Positions 27,892 to 36,535 of a stretch of DNA of 64,000 bases are shown one piece after another. How positions within the stretch are numbered: position 1 is the first letter of the stretch; the number at the start of each line of letters is the position of its first letter. The position numbers and the translations under genes were made by a program. The DNA comes from Sedimenticola sp. (GTDB lineage: Bacteria > Pseudomonadota > Gammaproteobacteria > Chromatiales > Chromatiaceae): the NCBI GenBank assembly GCA_027068915.1, contig JAMOLT010000048.1, positions 1 through 64,000 of the forward strand. The letters run 5' to 3'. A model generated the notes under the pieces. It was given only the letters and a program-made list of their open reading frames with translations. It did not search any database and was not told where the DNA came from.

Positions 27892-28717
27892 CGATCTTCT
27901 CCCGACGGCTTTCAACAGCGTGGACAGCCGCCCTTTTCAATAATTGGGTGATCTCCCCGAGCCTACCCTCGCTCATCGCCAAAATCTTGCGGGCCAGCGT
28001 GGAGGAGACCAGTTGCGATGGGTGCTTCAAGGGCACCAAACGTTCGAAACTCACCAAAAAACGCAGGAAATCCTTATCATTTCGCCAGATCGGCAGCGAA
28101 TACGGTTCGAATCGATTGGCCATTTGCGGATCGGTATGGATAGCTCGGGCGGCATCCTTGATGCCAACCCCGACGATTGGTACCTGCATGACATTTCCCA
28201 TTCGCTTGATGGCATTCAGCAGCGCCTGTTGTTTATCCCGCCGCGTCGCCAGCATGTTGTGAATCTCGTCCACGATGATCAAGCGGACCCCCACATATCG
28301 GAACATCCTATACACCTCCTCGCGTTTTTGCGCCACCGACATGCTGTACTTGAACGGTGCCAACAAACTCACCAGGATATCCGAATAGAAGGAGTCCTCA
28401 TCCGGCGCCGGCCCTATCTCCACATAGAGTACGGGAACGAGATTCGTCTCTTCATCGAACTTGGCTTCCCCAAGGTGTTTCCGCGCAAACCGTTTCACCA
28501 TCGAGGACTTGCCATTGTTGGTGTCTCCCACCAATAGAAGGTTGGGCATTCGCTGCACCTTGGGATGCGCGAGGAGCGATTCAAGCCGGCGCTCCACTTC
28601 TTGGGCCACGGGATAGCCAATCCACCGATCCCGATTGATATAGGCGATCCGCTCTTCATCCGGCAGTTCCAGCGCCGCCAAGGCCTTGGGGGTGAGATGC
28701 TCTTGTTCAGAGGTCAT
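27827..28717 (-). CDS. tnsC: TnsC/TniB-type AAA+ transposition regulator
   Basis: The 296-residue ATPase has Walker A GDTNNGKS (residues 64-71) and Walker B VRLIIVDEIHNML, close to TniB/TnsC of Tn7-like and Tn5053-like elements. It links the target selector to the transposase and can impose target immunity. The start MTSEQEHLTP at 28717 has GAGGA upstream and overlaps the end of tnsB by 11 bases. At under 300 residues it is much shorter than Tn7 TnsC (555 residues). Confidence 0.92.
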   Translation of the reverse strand: MTSEQEHLTPKALAALELPDEERIAYINRDRWIGYPVAQEVERRLESLLAHPKVQRMPNLLLVGDTNNGKSSMVKRFARKHLGEAKFDEETNLVPVLYVEIGPAPDEDSFYSDILVSLLAPFKYSMSVAQKREEVYRMFRYVGVRLIIVDEIHNMLATRRDKQQALLNAIKRMGNVMQVPIVGVGIKDAARAIHTDPQMANRFEPYSLPIWRNDKDFLRFLVSFERLVPLKHPSQLVSSTLARKILAMSEGRLGEITQLLKRAAVHAVESRREKIDAKTLDDIDWVAPSKRRSALD

Positions 28718-30644
28718 TGTCCCAGTCCTCATCGATCTCATCAAAAGGCCGAATATCGTGGATCGACGGTTCTTCTACTTGTTCGTCTTCCGGAACGGTC
28801 GCCTCCAACTTAGGTTTTTCAGCCTGCTCCCAGCCACGTTTACGTTGCGCCTTGCGTCGAGCCGCTTTGGTCTTGGTACGTGCTTTCTCCTCGATTTCCC
28901 GCATGCGCTCACGCGCCTGGAAAATCATTTCCTCATCCACCTGCTCCTTACCTTGTTCCTTCAGGAAACGACGAATCGCCCTCAATTCCCATAGACTGAT
29001 GGAGGGACGTGCGATGTTCCGATAGGGGATTTCAAAATATTGTTTGAGTTCCGGATCGAAGAAATAGATGACACTTATGTCCCTAGGGTCACGCCGAACG
29101 ATGAACTTCCGCTTCCTGGCGGTGTTTTCAGGATCCTTGGCGCCAATCCATTTCCGCAACACGTCGGAATAGTATTCAATGCCATCCCAGACGATGCCAT
29201 GGCGCTGAACGGTGCGTGTTTCAAACGGCATCAGATCCAGACGCAACCTCGACTCATCCATTATGCGGTCGGGCAAACCGATACCCGGTCTGTCGGCGGT
29301 ACCGAAGATACCTTCTTCGTATTTGGCCAACGGCGTGGTTTTGAGCTCACCATGGATCCGCTGGTGGTAGTCATTGACGATCAACTCAGCCAGCCACTGT
29401 TCGAACTCCGAAAGCGTCATGCACGAGTCTTTTTCGGGATCGTAATCCGCTCGATCCTCGATATTCGAATAGGTGGAGCCATCCAGTTCATGGATATCCT
29501 CATGGAGGGTACCCAACAAACGCTCTATGTGCGCTCCGTAGCGTGGCTTCTTCACTGGACGCCAAGTGAGATCAATGTGATGTTCGATACAGGCCTTCTT
29601 CAACATCTCGCCCCGAAACTCACCGGCGTTATCCGCATGGATGGTGCGCATTTTCCCCCACACGGGCCACGTTCCCGGTACATCCAACTCAAGCAACCAA
29701 GCCTCCTTGGGAAGAATGCATTTCACCAGACACAATCCCGTCGCCATGTTCCCCGGGGGATCGATGGAAACATAAAATCCGCACACCATCCGGCTAAATA
29801 CATCGATGGCCAAGGTGATCCAGGGCCGGCCGATGGGAAGCCGTTCCTTATCGTCCACGAGAATGATATCCACTCGAGTATGGTCGATCTGCACAACTTC
29901 TAAAGGCCAGTGCGCATCCGGAAACTTTCCCCGTATCTCCCCATACGTTTCCTCCACGACCACACCCCGTCGTTGTCCCCTCATGACATCCTTGGCCGTA
30001 ATACGGGTGATCCATCGCCGAATAGTCGAGGGATGCGGAGGCTCCAGCCCTGCGTTCCTGCACAAACGATACACCTCTTTAATCACCGTTCTAGGACTGC
30101 GTTTTCTTGGCTGGGCCCGCTTCTCGACCTTCTTTTCCAATGTGCGCTTATTCAAATAGATGTCGTTGATCACACCTTCGACGATCGTGGTTAATTCAGG
30201 ACGCAAACGTACCGCATTAGGCTTGGGCCCCCTTGGGTAGGGCACCAGCGCCGAAACCTTGCCGAAGGTGCGATATCGTTTCATCCACCGGTAAATGGTG
30301 GCTGTGTTCACTCTGGCAGTATCAGCAACAATTTGCACTTGTTCACGACTGGTGGACTCAACGGTCAACAGAGGGCGGATGATCTCCATACGACGCTGAG
30401 CTTCCCGCCAATCCCTGTCTGGAATATTCTCCAGATCTTCTCCAACAAAAGCTTCTCCATCCTGGTACTCATAGGGACGTAAATCGGCGATGGGGAGCTT
30501 CTTTGCCTCACCATTGGAAGCATTCTTGGCCAACACGAACGTCAGATCCAGGACATGAGTGATCCGGAAATGCTGCCCGTGAAACAAGACATCAGTTCCC
30601 GGCTCAAAAGAAAGAATATCGTTATGTGGAGACGCTTCAGGCAT
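28707..30644 (-). CDS. tnsB: TnsB/TniA-type DDE transposase
   Basis: The 645-residue transposase has an rve-type catalytic core. D254 lies in QIDHTRVD, D338 in IHADNAGEF and E374 in HIERLL, with exactly 35 residues between the last two as in DD35E enzymes. An N-terminal region with helix-turn-helix character (~95-220) would bind the end repeats, and the charged C-terminus (ETARKRKF... then Glu/Lys-rich) fits the TnsC-interacting tail. The ATG at 30644 shares one base with the tnsA stop (TAATG). Together with TnsA it makes the cut-and-paste transposase. Confidence 0.95.
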   Translation of the reverse strand: MPEASPHNDILSFEPGTDVLFHGQHFRITHVLDLTFVLAKNASNGEAKKLPIADLRPYEYQDGEAFVGEDLENIPDRDWREAQRRMEIIRPLLTVESTSREQVQIVADTARVNTATIYRWMKRYRTFGKVSALVPYPRGPKPNAVRLRPELTTIVEGVINDIYLNKRTLEKKVEKRAQPRKRSPRTVIKEVYRLCRNAGLEPPHPSTIRRWITRITAKDVMRGQRRGVVVEETYGEIRGKFPDAHWPLEVVQIDHTRVDIILVDDKERLPIGRPWITLAIDVFSRMVCGFYVSIDPPGNMATGLCLVKCILPKEAWLLELDVPGTWPVWGKMRTIHADNAGEFRGEMLKKACIEHHIDLTWRPVKKPRYGAHIERLLGTLHEDIHELDGSTYSNIEDRADYDPEKDSCMTLSEFEQWLAELIVNDYHQRIHGELKTTPLAKYEEGIFGTADRPGIGLPDRIMDESRLRLDLMPFETRTVQRHGIVWDGIEYYSDVLRKWIGAKDPENTARKRKFIVRRDPRDISVIYFFDPELKQYFEIPYRNIARPSISLWELRAIRRFLKEQGKEQVDEEMIFQARERMREIEEKARTKTKAARRKAQRKRGWEQAEKPKLEATVPEDEQVEEPSIHDIRPFDEIDEDWDNDL

Positions 30645-31306
30645 TAGGGCAACACCCATATCCGGCTACGCATGTTCAGCGGTTCCGTCAAAGCCACACC
30701 GATCTCGCCCAGCGCGACCAACTGCCACAATACGGAAATAAGCCGGGCTTTTTCCCATTTGTCATCGGTAATGGCGGTCACCAGACTCTCGGGATCCGCC
30801 TCGCGCATTTGTTTCATCTGGATCCAGATTTGATCCGCACGCGCCTGGTCGTATTCCTTGTGCCGAAAGCGGCGAAGAAACTTTGCATTCTTCAGAAACG
30901 GTGTGCGGATTTCACGCTCGGTGAGCGTCTTGAAACGCCACCCTCTTTTTTTTGCTTCCCGATATGCCGCCCGGAACCTCGACTTGAACTCATCCCAATC
31001 CTCCTTGAGTTCCTTGCGGAACTTTACCTCAGCAAGAAGTGGAGCCTTATCTTCTGCTTTGTTGCCGGTTTTTTCGTAATAAATCAGAACATCCGGAGTG
31101 TAGGAACGCGTTTTTCCTTTCTCATCACAGTATTGAATCGTGATGGGCTGCTCAACAAACCGGCTCACATCGGGATCGAAATCCAGGAGCGCATACAGAT
31201 CACGCTCCAGCGATCCTTCAAAAGCAGCCATGCCTTCCTCTGTCTTCACGCTGGTCACACCACCGGTGATCACCCGGTAATTTTTCGGTATTCGCCTTAC
31301 ACCCAT
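30644..31306 (-). CDS. tnsA: TnsA endonuclease
   Basis: The 220-residue protein has a TnsA nuclease core. E34 is in GSLERDL, D72 in SYTPDVL, and E93-x-K95 in LLAEVKF. This corresponds to the E/D/Q-x-K set of Tn7 TnsA with Glu in place of Gln. TnsA cleaves the 5' ends so that the element moves by cut-and-paste without cointegrates. Its presence separates this element from Tn5053-type TniABQ transposons. It is the first gene of tnsABC-tniQ. Its leader contains the right-end binding sites, which would allow the transposase to repress its own operon. Confidence 0.93.
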   Translation of the reverse strand: MGVRRIPKNYRVITGGVTSVKTEEGMAAFEGSLERDLYALLDFDPDVSRFVEQPITIQYCDEKGKTRSYTPDVLIYYEKTGNKAEDKAPLLAEVKFRKELKEDWDEFKSRFRAAYREAKKRGWRFKTLTEREIRTPFLKNAKFLRRFRHKEYDQARADQIWIQMKQMREADPESLVTAITDDKWEKARLISVLWQLVALGEIGVALTEPLNMRSRIWVLP

Positions 31307-31440
31307 AAGCTATTGTTTATATTAGAGTAATTTTGTCGCAAAAATAATGTGCATATTGCAATCTTGTCGCATAATTAATGCGCATCAGTCGCATAAATAA
31401 TGCACAAAAATATGATAAGTCTTTGATACTTGATTTGATT
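31307..31440 (-). promoter_or_regulatory. tns operon promoter region within the right end
   Basis: 134 A+T-rich bases lie between the tnsA start and the terminal repeat. The tns promoter must lie here, and the four TnsB-type sites at 31333-31458 overlap it. Autorepression by TnsB is the usual arrangement in Tn7-like elements and is inferred here. Confidence 0.6.
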
Positions 31441-31458
31441 GTCGCATAATTAATGCGA
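31333..31458 (-). repeat. Four TnsB-type binding sites, right end
   Basis: Four related sites of about 20 bp share the core GTCGCATAATTAATGCR: 31333-31352 (the most divergent), 31364-31383, 31386-31405 and 31439-31458. All have the same orientation. They are inverted relative to the two left-end sites. Unequal site numbers at the two ends are typical of Tn7-like elements. Confidence 0.85.
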
Positions 31459-31465
31459 AATGACA
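31441..31465 (-). repeat. Right terminal inverted repeat
   Basis: It is the perfect reverse complement of 127-151 over 25 bases, ending ...AATGACA. Confidence 0.94.
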
Positions 31466-31470
31466 GGGGC
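31466..31470. repeat. Target-site duplication, right copy (GGGGC)
   Basis: GGGGC follows the terminal ACA and is identical to 122-126. Confidence 0.92.
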
Positions 31471-32136
31471 TCCAATCCCAGGCCGGGAGAGATTTCCCTG
31501 GCCCATTGCGGAATTTTGTTCCTGGACGAGATTGCCGAGTTCCCCAGGGGCGTGCTGGACGTATTGCGCGAACCGTTGGAAACCGGTGTTATCAACATCT
31601 CCCGTGCCAGCCGCAGCGCCGAATACCCCGCCCGCTTTCAACTGGTCGCCGCCATGAACCCCTGCCCCTGCGGCCATCTCGGTGACCCCATCAAAGCCTG
31701 TCGCTGCACCGCGGAACAGACTTCTCGCTACCAGGGCAGGATCTCCGGCCCCCTGCTGGATCGCATCGACCTGCAGGTGCAGGTTCCTGCACAAGCCGCC
31801 GAAACCATTCTTTCAAAATCGGGCAACGAACAAACCAGCACCCAGGTTCGTACAAAAGTCATCGCCGCCCATGAACAACAACTGCAACGACAGGGCTGCA
31901 ACAACGCTCATTTGCAGAACAGCGCACTGGAGCGGCATTGCAAGCTGGACGAAGCAAGCCGCGCCCTGCTGATACAGGCCATGAACAAGCTCGGGCTGTC
32001 CGCCCGCGCCTACCACCGCATCTTGCGGGTGGCACGCACCATTGCCGACCTGGAGCAGCAGCAGGATATACAGCTCAAACATGTCACCGAGGCCATTGGC
32101 TATCGGCGCATGGATACCACAAGGCAATCAAAATAG
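31466..32136 (+). pseudogene. comM: comM (yifB) 3' part, interrupted
   Basis: From the duplication the frame reads GSNPRPGEISLAHCG, then ILFLDEIAEF (Walker B), LVAAMNPCPCGHLGD and the C-terminal KLGLSARAYHRILRVARTIADLE of ComM/YifB. This follows directly on the fragment at 1-126. An ATG inside the transposon terminus (31453) could let this half be translated alone, but without Walker A it cannot be an active helicase. Confidence 0.93.
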
Positions 32137-32218
32137 CCTCCGGTGATCCCGCCTGTTTCAACCTGCTGTTTTTTGCGATAATCAGCGCCCATCCCATCCA
32201 TCCTTCAAGGTACAGTCA

Positions 32219-32653
32219 ATGAAATCTCTTCCTCTTGGTATTTTTCTCATCATTTTTGCCTGGTTGCCCGCCAGCAACGTGGTGGCCGAAGAAGCGCCGC
32301 AAATCGTGGTCATGCTCAGCAGTGACAATCCCCAGGTCGCGGGCATGGCACTACACATGGCCTGGGGCATGAAGCGCATGGCCAACGCAGAGGTCACGGT
32401 GATTCTCGGCGCGGGCAGCTTGCAATTCGCGCTGAAAGAAGGCGACAGTCCCATGTTCCTGCCAAAGAAGAAAAACATGCGTGCTGTGATGCAGGATGTC
32501 CTCGACCAGGGCAGCAAGGTCTATGTCTGCTCCATGTGCGCATTCGCCCAGAATGTCAAACAGGAACAACTGCTCAAGGGCGTCACCATCGAGACCGGCG
32601 GCGTCATCATGCCCCTGCTGGCCGATCCAAAAATCAAGGTGCTCAGCTTCTGA
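32219..32653 (+). CDS. Exported DsrE-family protein
   Basis: The 144-residue protein starts with a signal peptide (MKSLPLGIFLIIFAWLPASN, cut likely after VVAEE). It continues with a DsrE/DsrF-like fold: IVVMLSSDNPQVAGMALHMA, EVTVILGAGSLQFAL, and a conserved Cys pair in VYVCSMCAFA. DsrE-like proteins carry or sense sulfur. The export signal is unlike cytoplasmic DsrE, so this is likely a periplasmic relative. It begins 82 bases after comM. Confidence 0.8.
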   Translation: MKSLPLGIFLIIFAWLPASNVVAEEAPQIVVMLSSDNPQVAGMALHMAWGMKRMANAEVTVILGAGSLQFALKEGDSPMFLPKKKNMRAVMQDVLDQGSKVYVCSMCAFAQNVKQEQLLKGVTIETGGVIMPLLADPKIKVLSF

Positions 32654-32777
32654 TTCTGGCTCTGGTTTTATTGCGCAGGAGTTCAGTCTCCTGCGCTCCA
32701 TTGCAGCGTTGTGATAGCGGATCACCTTCTGGTGTACAATAAAAACCGCTATCCTGATGCAGACCAGGAGATCAGAT

Positions 32778-34433
32778 ATGGACATGAGAAAACATATTCT
32801 TCCGGCACTGGCAATGGCGACAATCACCCTTGCCCCCATCGCCTCTGCCGAATCTTTCCGCTTGAACCCCCCTTGCGTCGTTGGCAGCGGCACCGACTAT
32901 GCGGTTGGCCCCGGACAAACCTATGCAAACCTGTCGGATATTCCCTGGAGCAACCTCGGGCCGGGAGACACGGTGCGTATTCATCACCGGCCGGCTCCCT
33001 ACAGGGAGAAGATCCTCATTCGCAGCAGCGGCACTGCGCAGCATCCCATAAGGATCTGCGGCGTCAAGAGCGCGAATGGAGAGCGCCCGATACTGGACGG
33101 CGACGGAGCAGTCAACGATCCTGATGACAGCGCCGCCTATACCACCTACGCACCCATGGAAGGATTGGCCATGGTCATGATCTACAACCGGGATTACGAT
33201 CTCAAGGACAGCAATATCATTGTCGATGGTTTGCACATCAGAAATGCCAAGAACACCTTCAGCTATACCCGGGCGAACGGCAATACCGATACCTATGAAA
33301 ACGGGGCGGCATGTATCCGGGTGCAGGCCGGCGACAACATCGTCATCCGCGACAACGAGATCGAAAACTGCGGCAACGGCATCTTCACCATGTCACAGGG
33401 ATACAACGAAGCGCATTTGACCCGGAATATTCTCATCGAGGGCAATCACATCCACGGAAACGGCCAGGCGGGAAGCTACCGGGAGCATGGCATGTATATT
33501 CAGGCCATCGGAGCGATTTATCAGTACAACCACTTTGGTTCAAACGCCACCGACGCCCAGGGAGCGACACTGAAGGAGCGCGTGGCCGGTTCGGTCATCC
33601 GCTACAACTGGTTTGAAGGCAGCAGCATGCGCTTTCTGGATCTGGTGGAGGTGGAAGACGCAGCCCCCTGGTACATCGTTGCCGAATATCTCGACGAACT
33701 GGGATGCACGGATGTCAATAACTGTCCCAACCTTGATCCCGACCGGTTGCAAAAAGTCCAGGAAGCCGAAGACCTGTACCGCAAAACCCATGTATACGGC
33801 AACTTTTTCCACCATATCGGCAGCCAGACTGCCGCCGGAAGCCTGGTGCACTACGGCTGGGACAACGATATTGCCCTTGCCAGGGAAGGAAACCTGTATT
33901 TCTACAATAATACGGTTTCCATACAGGAAGACCTGAACGATTCCTGGCGCTTCCGGCTTTTCGATATGCGGAACAACTTTGGCGGAACGCCCAGATCACG
34001 GGAAACCATCGAAGCCTTCAACAACATTCTCTATTATCGCAATGAAACCCCGGGAGAAGCCCCGGCCTATCTTTGCATGACCAATTCTGGCGGAACCGTG
34101 AACTTTGGGGTCAACTGGATCAGCAACTACAACCAGAGCGAAAACCTGGCGAATTGCTATTACGGCGAGCCATCGAATGCGCCTGTCCTGAACGACTTGA
34201 GCAACCTGATTGACGGAACCGGTGCCCCGGCGCCAATCGATGCCTCCCTGCAAACCCTGGATACCCCCCTCGTGATTGGGAAAGCCCAGGCCATACCGCC
34301 TGCGGCAAAGCCGGTAACCTACGAGTACAGCATCCATCAGAACCGGAGCATTCGCCCTTCAGTGAGTGACCTGGGCGCAACGGAAACCAGCGGAAGTGGT
34401 GGAAATTTTATATTTGCGGACGGATTTGAGTAA
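32778..34433 (+). CDS. Secreted right-handed beta-helix protein
   Basis: The 551-residue protein has a signal peptide (KHILPALAMATITLAPIASA) and repeated Asn-rich beta-helix rungs: NIIVDGLHIRNAKNTF, NIVIRDNEIENCGNGIF, NILIEGNHIHGNGQAG. These are typical of pectate-lyase-like or polysaccharide-active proteins. The C-terminus NFIFADGFE is a short motif recurring at the ends of secreted gammaproteobacterial proteins and may be a sorting or anchoring tail. The start at 32778 follows AGGAG. No catalytic residues can be assigned, so the substrate is unknown. Confidence 0.75.
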   Translation: MDMRKHILPALAMATITLAPIASAESFRLNPPCVVGSGTDYAVGPGQTYANLSDIPWSNLGPGDTVRIHHRPAPYREKILIRSSGTAQHPIRICGVKSANGERPILDGDGAVNDPDDSAAYTTYAPMEGLAMVMIYNRDYDLKDSNIIVDGLHIRNAKNTFSYTRANGNTDTYENGAACIRVQAGDNIVIRDNEIENCGNGIFTMSQGYNEAHLTRNILIEGNHIHGNGQAGSYREHGMYIQAIGAIYQYNHFGSNATDAQGATLKERVAGSVIRYNWFEGSSMRFLDLVEVEDAAPWYIVAEYLDELGCTDVNNCPNLDPDRLQKVQEAEDLYRKTHVYGNFFHHIGSQTAAGSLVHYGWDNDIALAREGNLYFYNNTVSIQEDLNDSWRFRLFDMRNNFGGTPRSRETIEAFNNILYYRNETPGEAPAYLCMTNSGGTVNFGVNWISNYNQSENLANCYYGEPSNAPVLNDLSNLIDGTGAPAPIDASLQTLDTPLVIGKAQAIPPAAKPVTYEYSIHQNRSIRPSVSDLGATETSGSGGNFIFADGFE

Positions 34434-34492
34434 GGGACAAGCCGAATATTTCAGGTATCATTGGATGCCTGAACCCACCTCCGTCCAGCCCC

Positions 34493-36394
34493 ATGCTTCA
34501 CTTCCAGAATCTCAGCCTGCGCCGCGGCAACAAGCTGCTGTTTGAAGACGCCAGTTTTCAAATCCACCCCGGACAGAAAGCCGGTATCACCGGAGCCAAT
34601 GGCACGGGTAAATCCAGCCTGTTTGCACTGCTTCTGGGCACCTTGCAGGCGGATTCCGGGGATCTGAAGCTCCCCAAAGATTGGGTCATCGCCTGGGTCG
34701 CCCAGGAAACGCCCCAGGATGCACGCCCGGCCATCGAATATGTCCTCGACGGCGACCGGGAACTGCGGCAGATCGAGAAGCGGATTTCCACCGCGGAAAC
34801 ACAAGGCGATGGCCATCAACTTGCGCTGCTGCACGGTCAGTTCGAGAGCATTGGCGGCTACCAGGCTCGCAGCCGCGCCGGGCAGTTGCTGCACGGCCTC
34901 GGCTTCCAGCCCGGCGACGAAGCGCGCGCCGTCAGCAGTTTTTCCGGGGGCTGGCGCATGCGCCTCAATCTGGCGCGGGCATTGATCTGCCGTTCCGACT
35001 TACTGCTGCTGGACGAACCCACCAACCACCTGGATCTGGATGCGGTCATCTGGCTGGAAACCTGGCTGCGGCGCTACACCGGCACCTTGTTGCTCATCTC
35101 CCACGACCGGGAATTCCTGGACGCCGTCACCGACCATATTGCCCACATCGAGCAGGGCGAGTTCACCCTGTACAGCGGCAACTACAGTGCCTTCGAGCGC
35201 ATCCGCACCGAGCAGCTGGCCACCCAGCAGGCCGAACACCTCAAGCAGCAGCGGGAGATCGCCCACATCCAGTCCTATGTGGACAGGTTTCGTGCCAAAG
35301 CCACCAAGGCCCGTCAGGCGCAAAGCCGCCTCAAGGCGCTGGAGCGCATGCAACTGATCGCGCCCGCCCATGTCGATTCCCCCTTTCATTTCCACTTCCG
35401 CCCCCCGGAGAAAAACCCCAACCCCTTGCTGCGCCTCAGCAAAGCCGCCGCGGGCTATGATGGCAACGCCATTATCTCCGGTATCAGCATGAGCATTTCT
35501 CCTGGCGACCGCATCGGCTTGCTTGGCCCCAACGGAGCGGGAAAGTCCACCTTCATCAAGCTCTTGTCCGGCAACCTGCCGCTGCAACAAGGCAACCTGG
35601 AAACCGCCCAGGATCTGAAAATCGGCTACTTCGCCCAACATCAGGTGGAGCAACTGCACCCGGAACATTCCGCCCTGGAGCATCTTGCCCAGCTCGATCC
35701 CCTCGCCCGCGAACAGGAGTTGCGCAACTACCTGGGCAGCTTCGGCTTCATGGGCGACAAGGCGACGGAGAAAACCGCACCCTTTTCCGGCGGCGAGAAA
35801 TCCCGTCTGGCCCTGGCCTTGCTTATCTATCAACGGCCCAATCTGCTACTGCTGGACGAACCCACCAACCATCTGGATCTGGAAATGCGCCAGGCGCTCG
35901 CTTCTGCATTACAGGACTTTACCGGCGCCATGGTCATCGTTTCCCACGACCGTCACCTGCTGCGCGTCAGCACCGACGAGCTACTGATGGTGCATGGCGG
36001 ACAGGTGCGGGAATTTGCAGGCAGCCTGGACGACTACCCGGCTTGGCTGGCGGCCCAAAACAGCATGACGGGGGGCAACGAAACAAAAGCCGGCATCAAC
36101 CGGAAACAGCAGAAACGCGAATCCGCCACCCGCAGGCAAACCCTTCAGCCCCTGAAAAACAAAGTGGCTACCGCCGAGAAGAAGCTGGAACAGCTGCATT
36201 TTCAGCAACAACAGCTTGAAACACAGCTCGCCGATACCAGCCTGTACGAACCATCTAACAAGAACCAATTGAAACAACTACTGGCAGAGAAAGCCCGGAC
36301 AGACCAACAGTGCGAGGAACAGGAAACACAATGGCTGGAGGCATCGGAAGCCCTGGAAACCGCACTAAAACAAGCAAACCCCACCTCACCCTGA
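34493..36394 (+). CDS. yheS: ABC-F ATPase YheS
   Basis: The 633-residue protein has two ABC ATPase domains and no membrane segments. The first has Walker A GANGTGKSS and signature SFSGGWRMR. The second has GPNGAGKST and PFSGGEKSR. Both are followed by LLLDEPTNHLDL. The inter-domain linker is the ABC-F type, and a charged coiled-coil tail follows (~530-630). This matches YheS, an ABC-F protein thought to act on the ribosome. Uup is the closest alternative but has a different tail. Confidence 0.9.
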   Translation: MLHFQNLSLRRGNKLLFEDASFQIHPGQKAGITGANGTGKSSLFALLLGTLQADSGDLKLPKDWVIAWVAQETPQDARPAIEYVLDGDRELRQIEKRISTAETQGDGHQLALLHGQFESIGGYQARSRAGQLLHGLGFQPGDEARAVSSFSGGWRMRLNLARALICRSDLLLLDEPTNHLDLDAVIWLETWLRRYTGTLLLISHDREFLDAVTDHIAHIEQGEFTLYSGNYSAFERIRTEQLATQQAEHLKQQREIAHIQSYVDRFRAKATKARQAQSRLKALERMQLIAPAHVDSPFHFHFRPPEKNPNPLLRLSKAAAGYDGNAIISGISMSISPGDRIGLLGPNGAGKSTFIKLLSGNLPLQQGNLETAQDLKIGYFAQHQVEQLHPEHSALEHLAQLDPLAREQELRNYLGSFGFMGDKATEKTAPFSGGEKSRLALALLIYQRPNLLLLDEPTNHLDLEMRQALASALQDFTGAMVIVSHDRHLLRVSTDELLMVHGGQVREFAGSLDDYPAWLAAQNSMTGGNETKAGINRKQQKRESATRRQTLQPLKNKVATAEKKLEQLHFQQQQLETQLADTSLYEPSNKNQLKQLLAEKARTDQQCEEQETQWLEASEALETALKQANPTSP

Positions 36395-36535
36395 GATTTT
36401 CCTCCGCTGGACATGACTTGAAGCAAGGAAAAACCCAGGCAAGAGAATAAAATGTCTTAAGTTATTGTTTTTTGGAAAAGAAAAACGAGACACAGCAAGG
36501 CATAACAAGGCGCCAGGTATATAGTCCCCACTCCA

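Larger units (their letters stand above)
127..31465. mobile_element. Tn7-like transposon inserted in comM (31.3 kb)
   Basis: The borders are exact. A 25-bp perfect terminal inverted repeat (TGT...ACA termini) occupies 127-151 and 31441-31465. It is flanked by a 5-bp direct duplication, GGGGC, at 122-126 and 31466-31470. The right end carries tnsA-tnsB-tnsC-tniQ transcribed inward. A TnsE-like gene lies at 6119-7876. Cargo between them encodes an AvcD-like deaminase, a sigma-like/ImmA operon, a nuclease and a complete SspABCD-SspFGH phosphorothioation system. Insertion in comM is known for the AbaR/Tn6022 elements of Acinetobacter, so the gene is an established attachment site for this superfamily; this element's TniQ fusion is a plausible selector of it. 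Confidence 0.95.

Noticed and set aside
127-31465. CRISPR array or CRISPR-associated transposon
   Set aside because: No Cas genes and no regular repeat-spacer array were seen; the repeats at the ends are TnsB-type sites.
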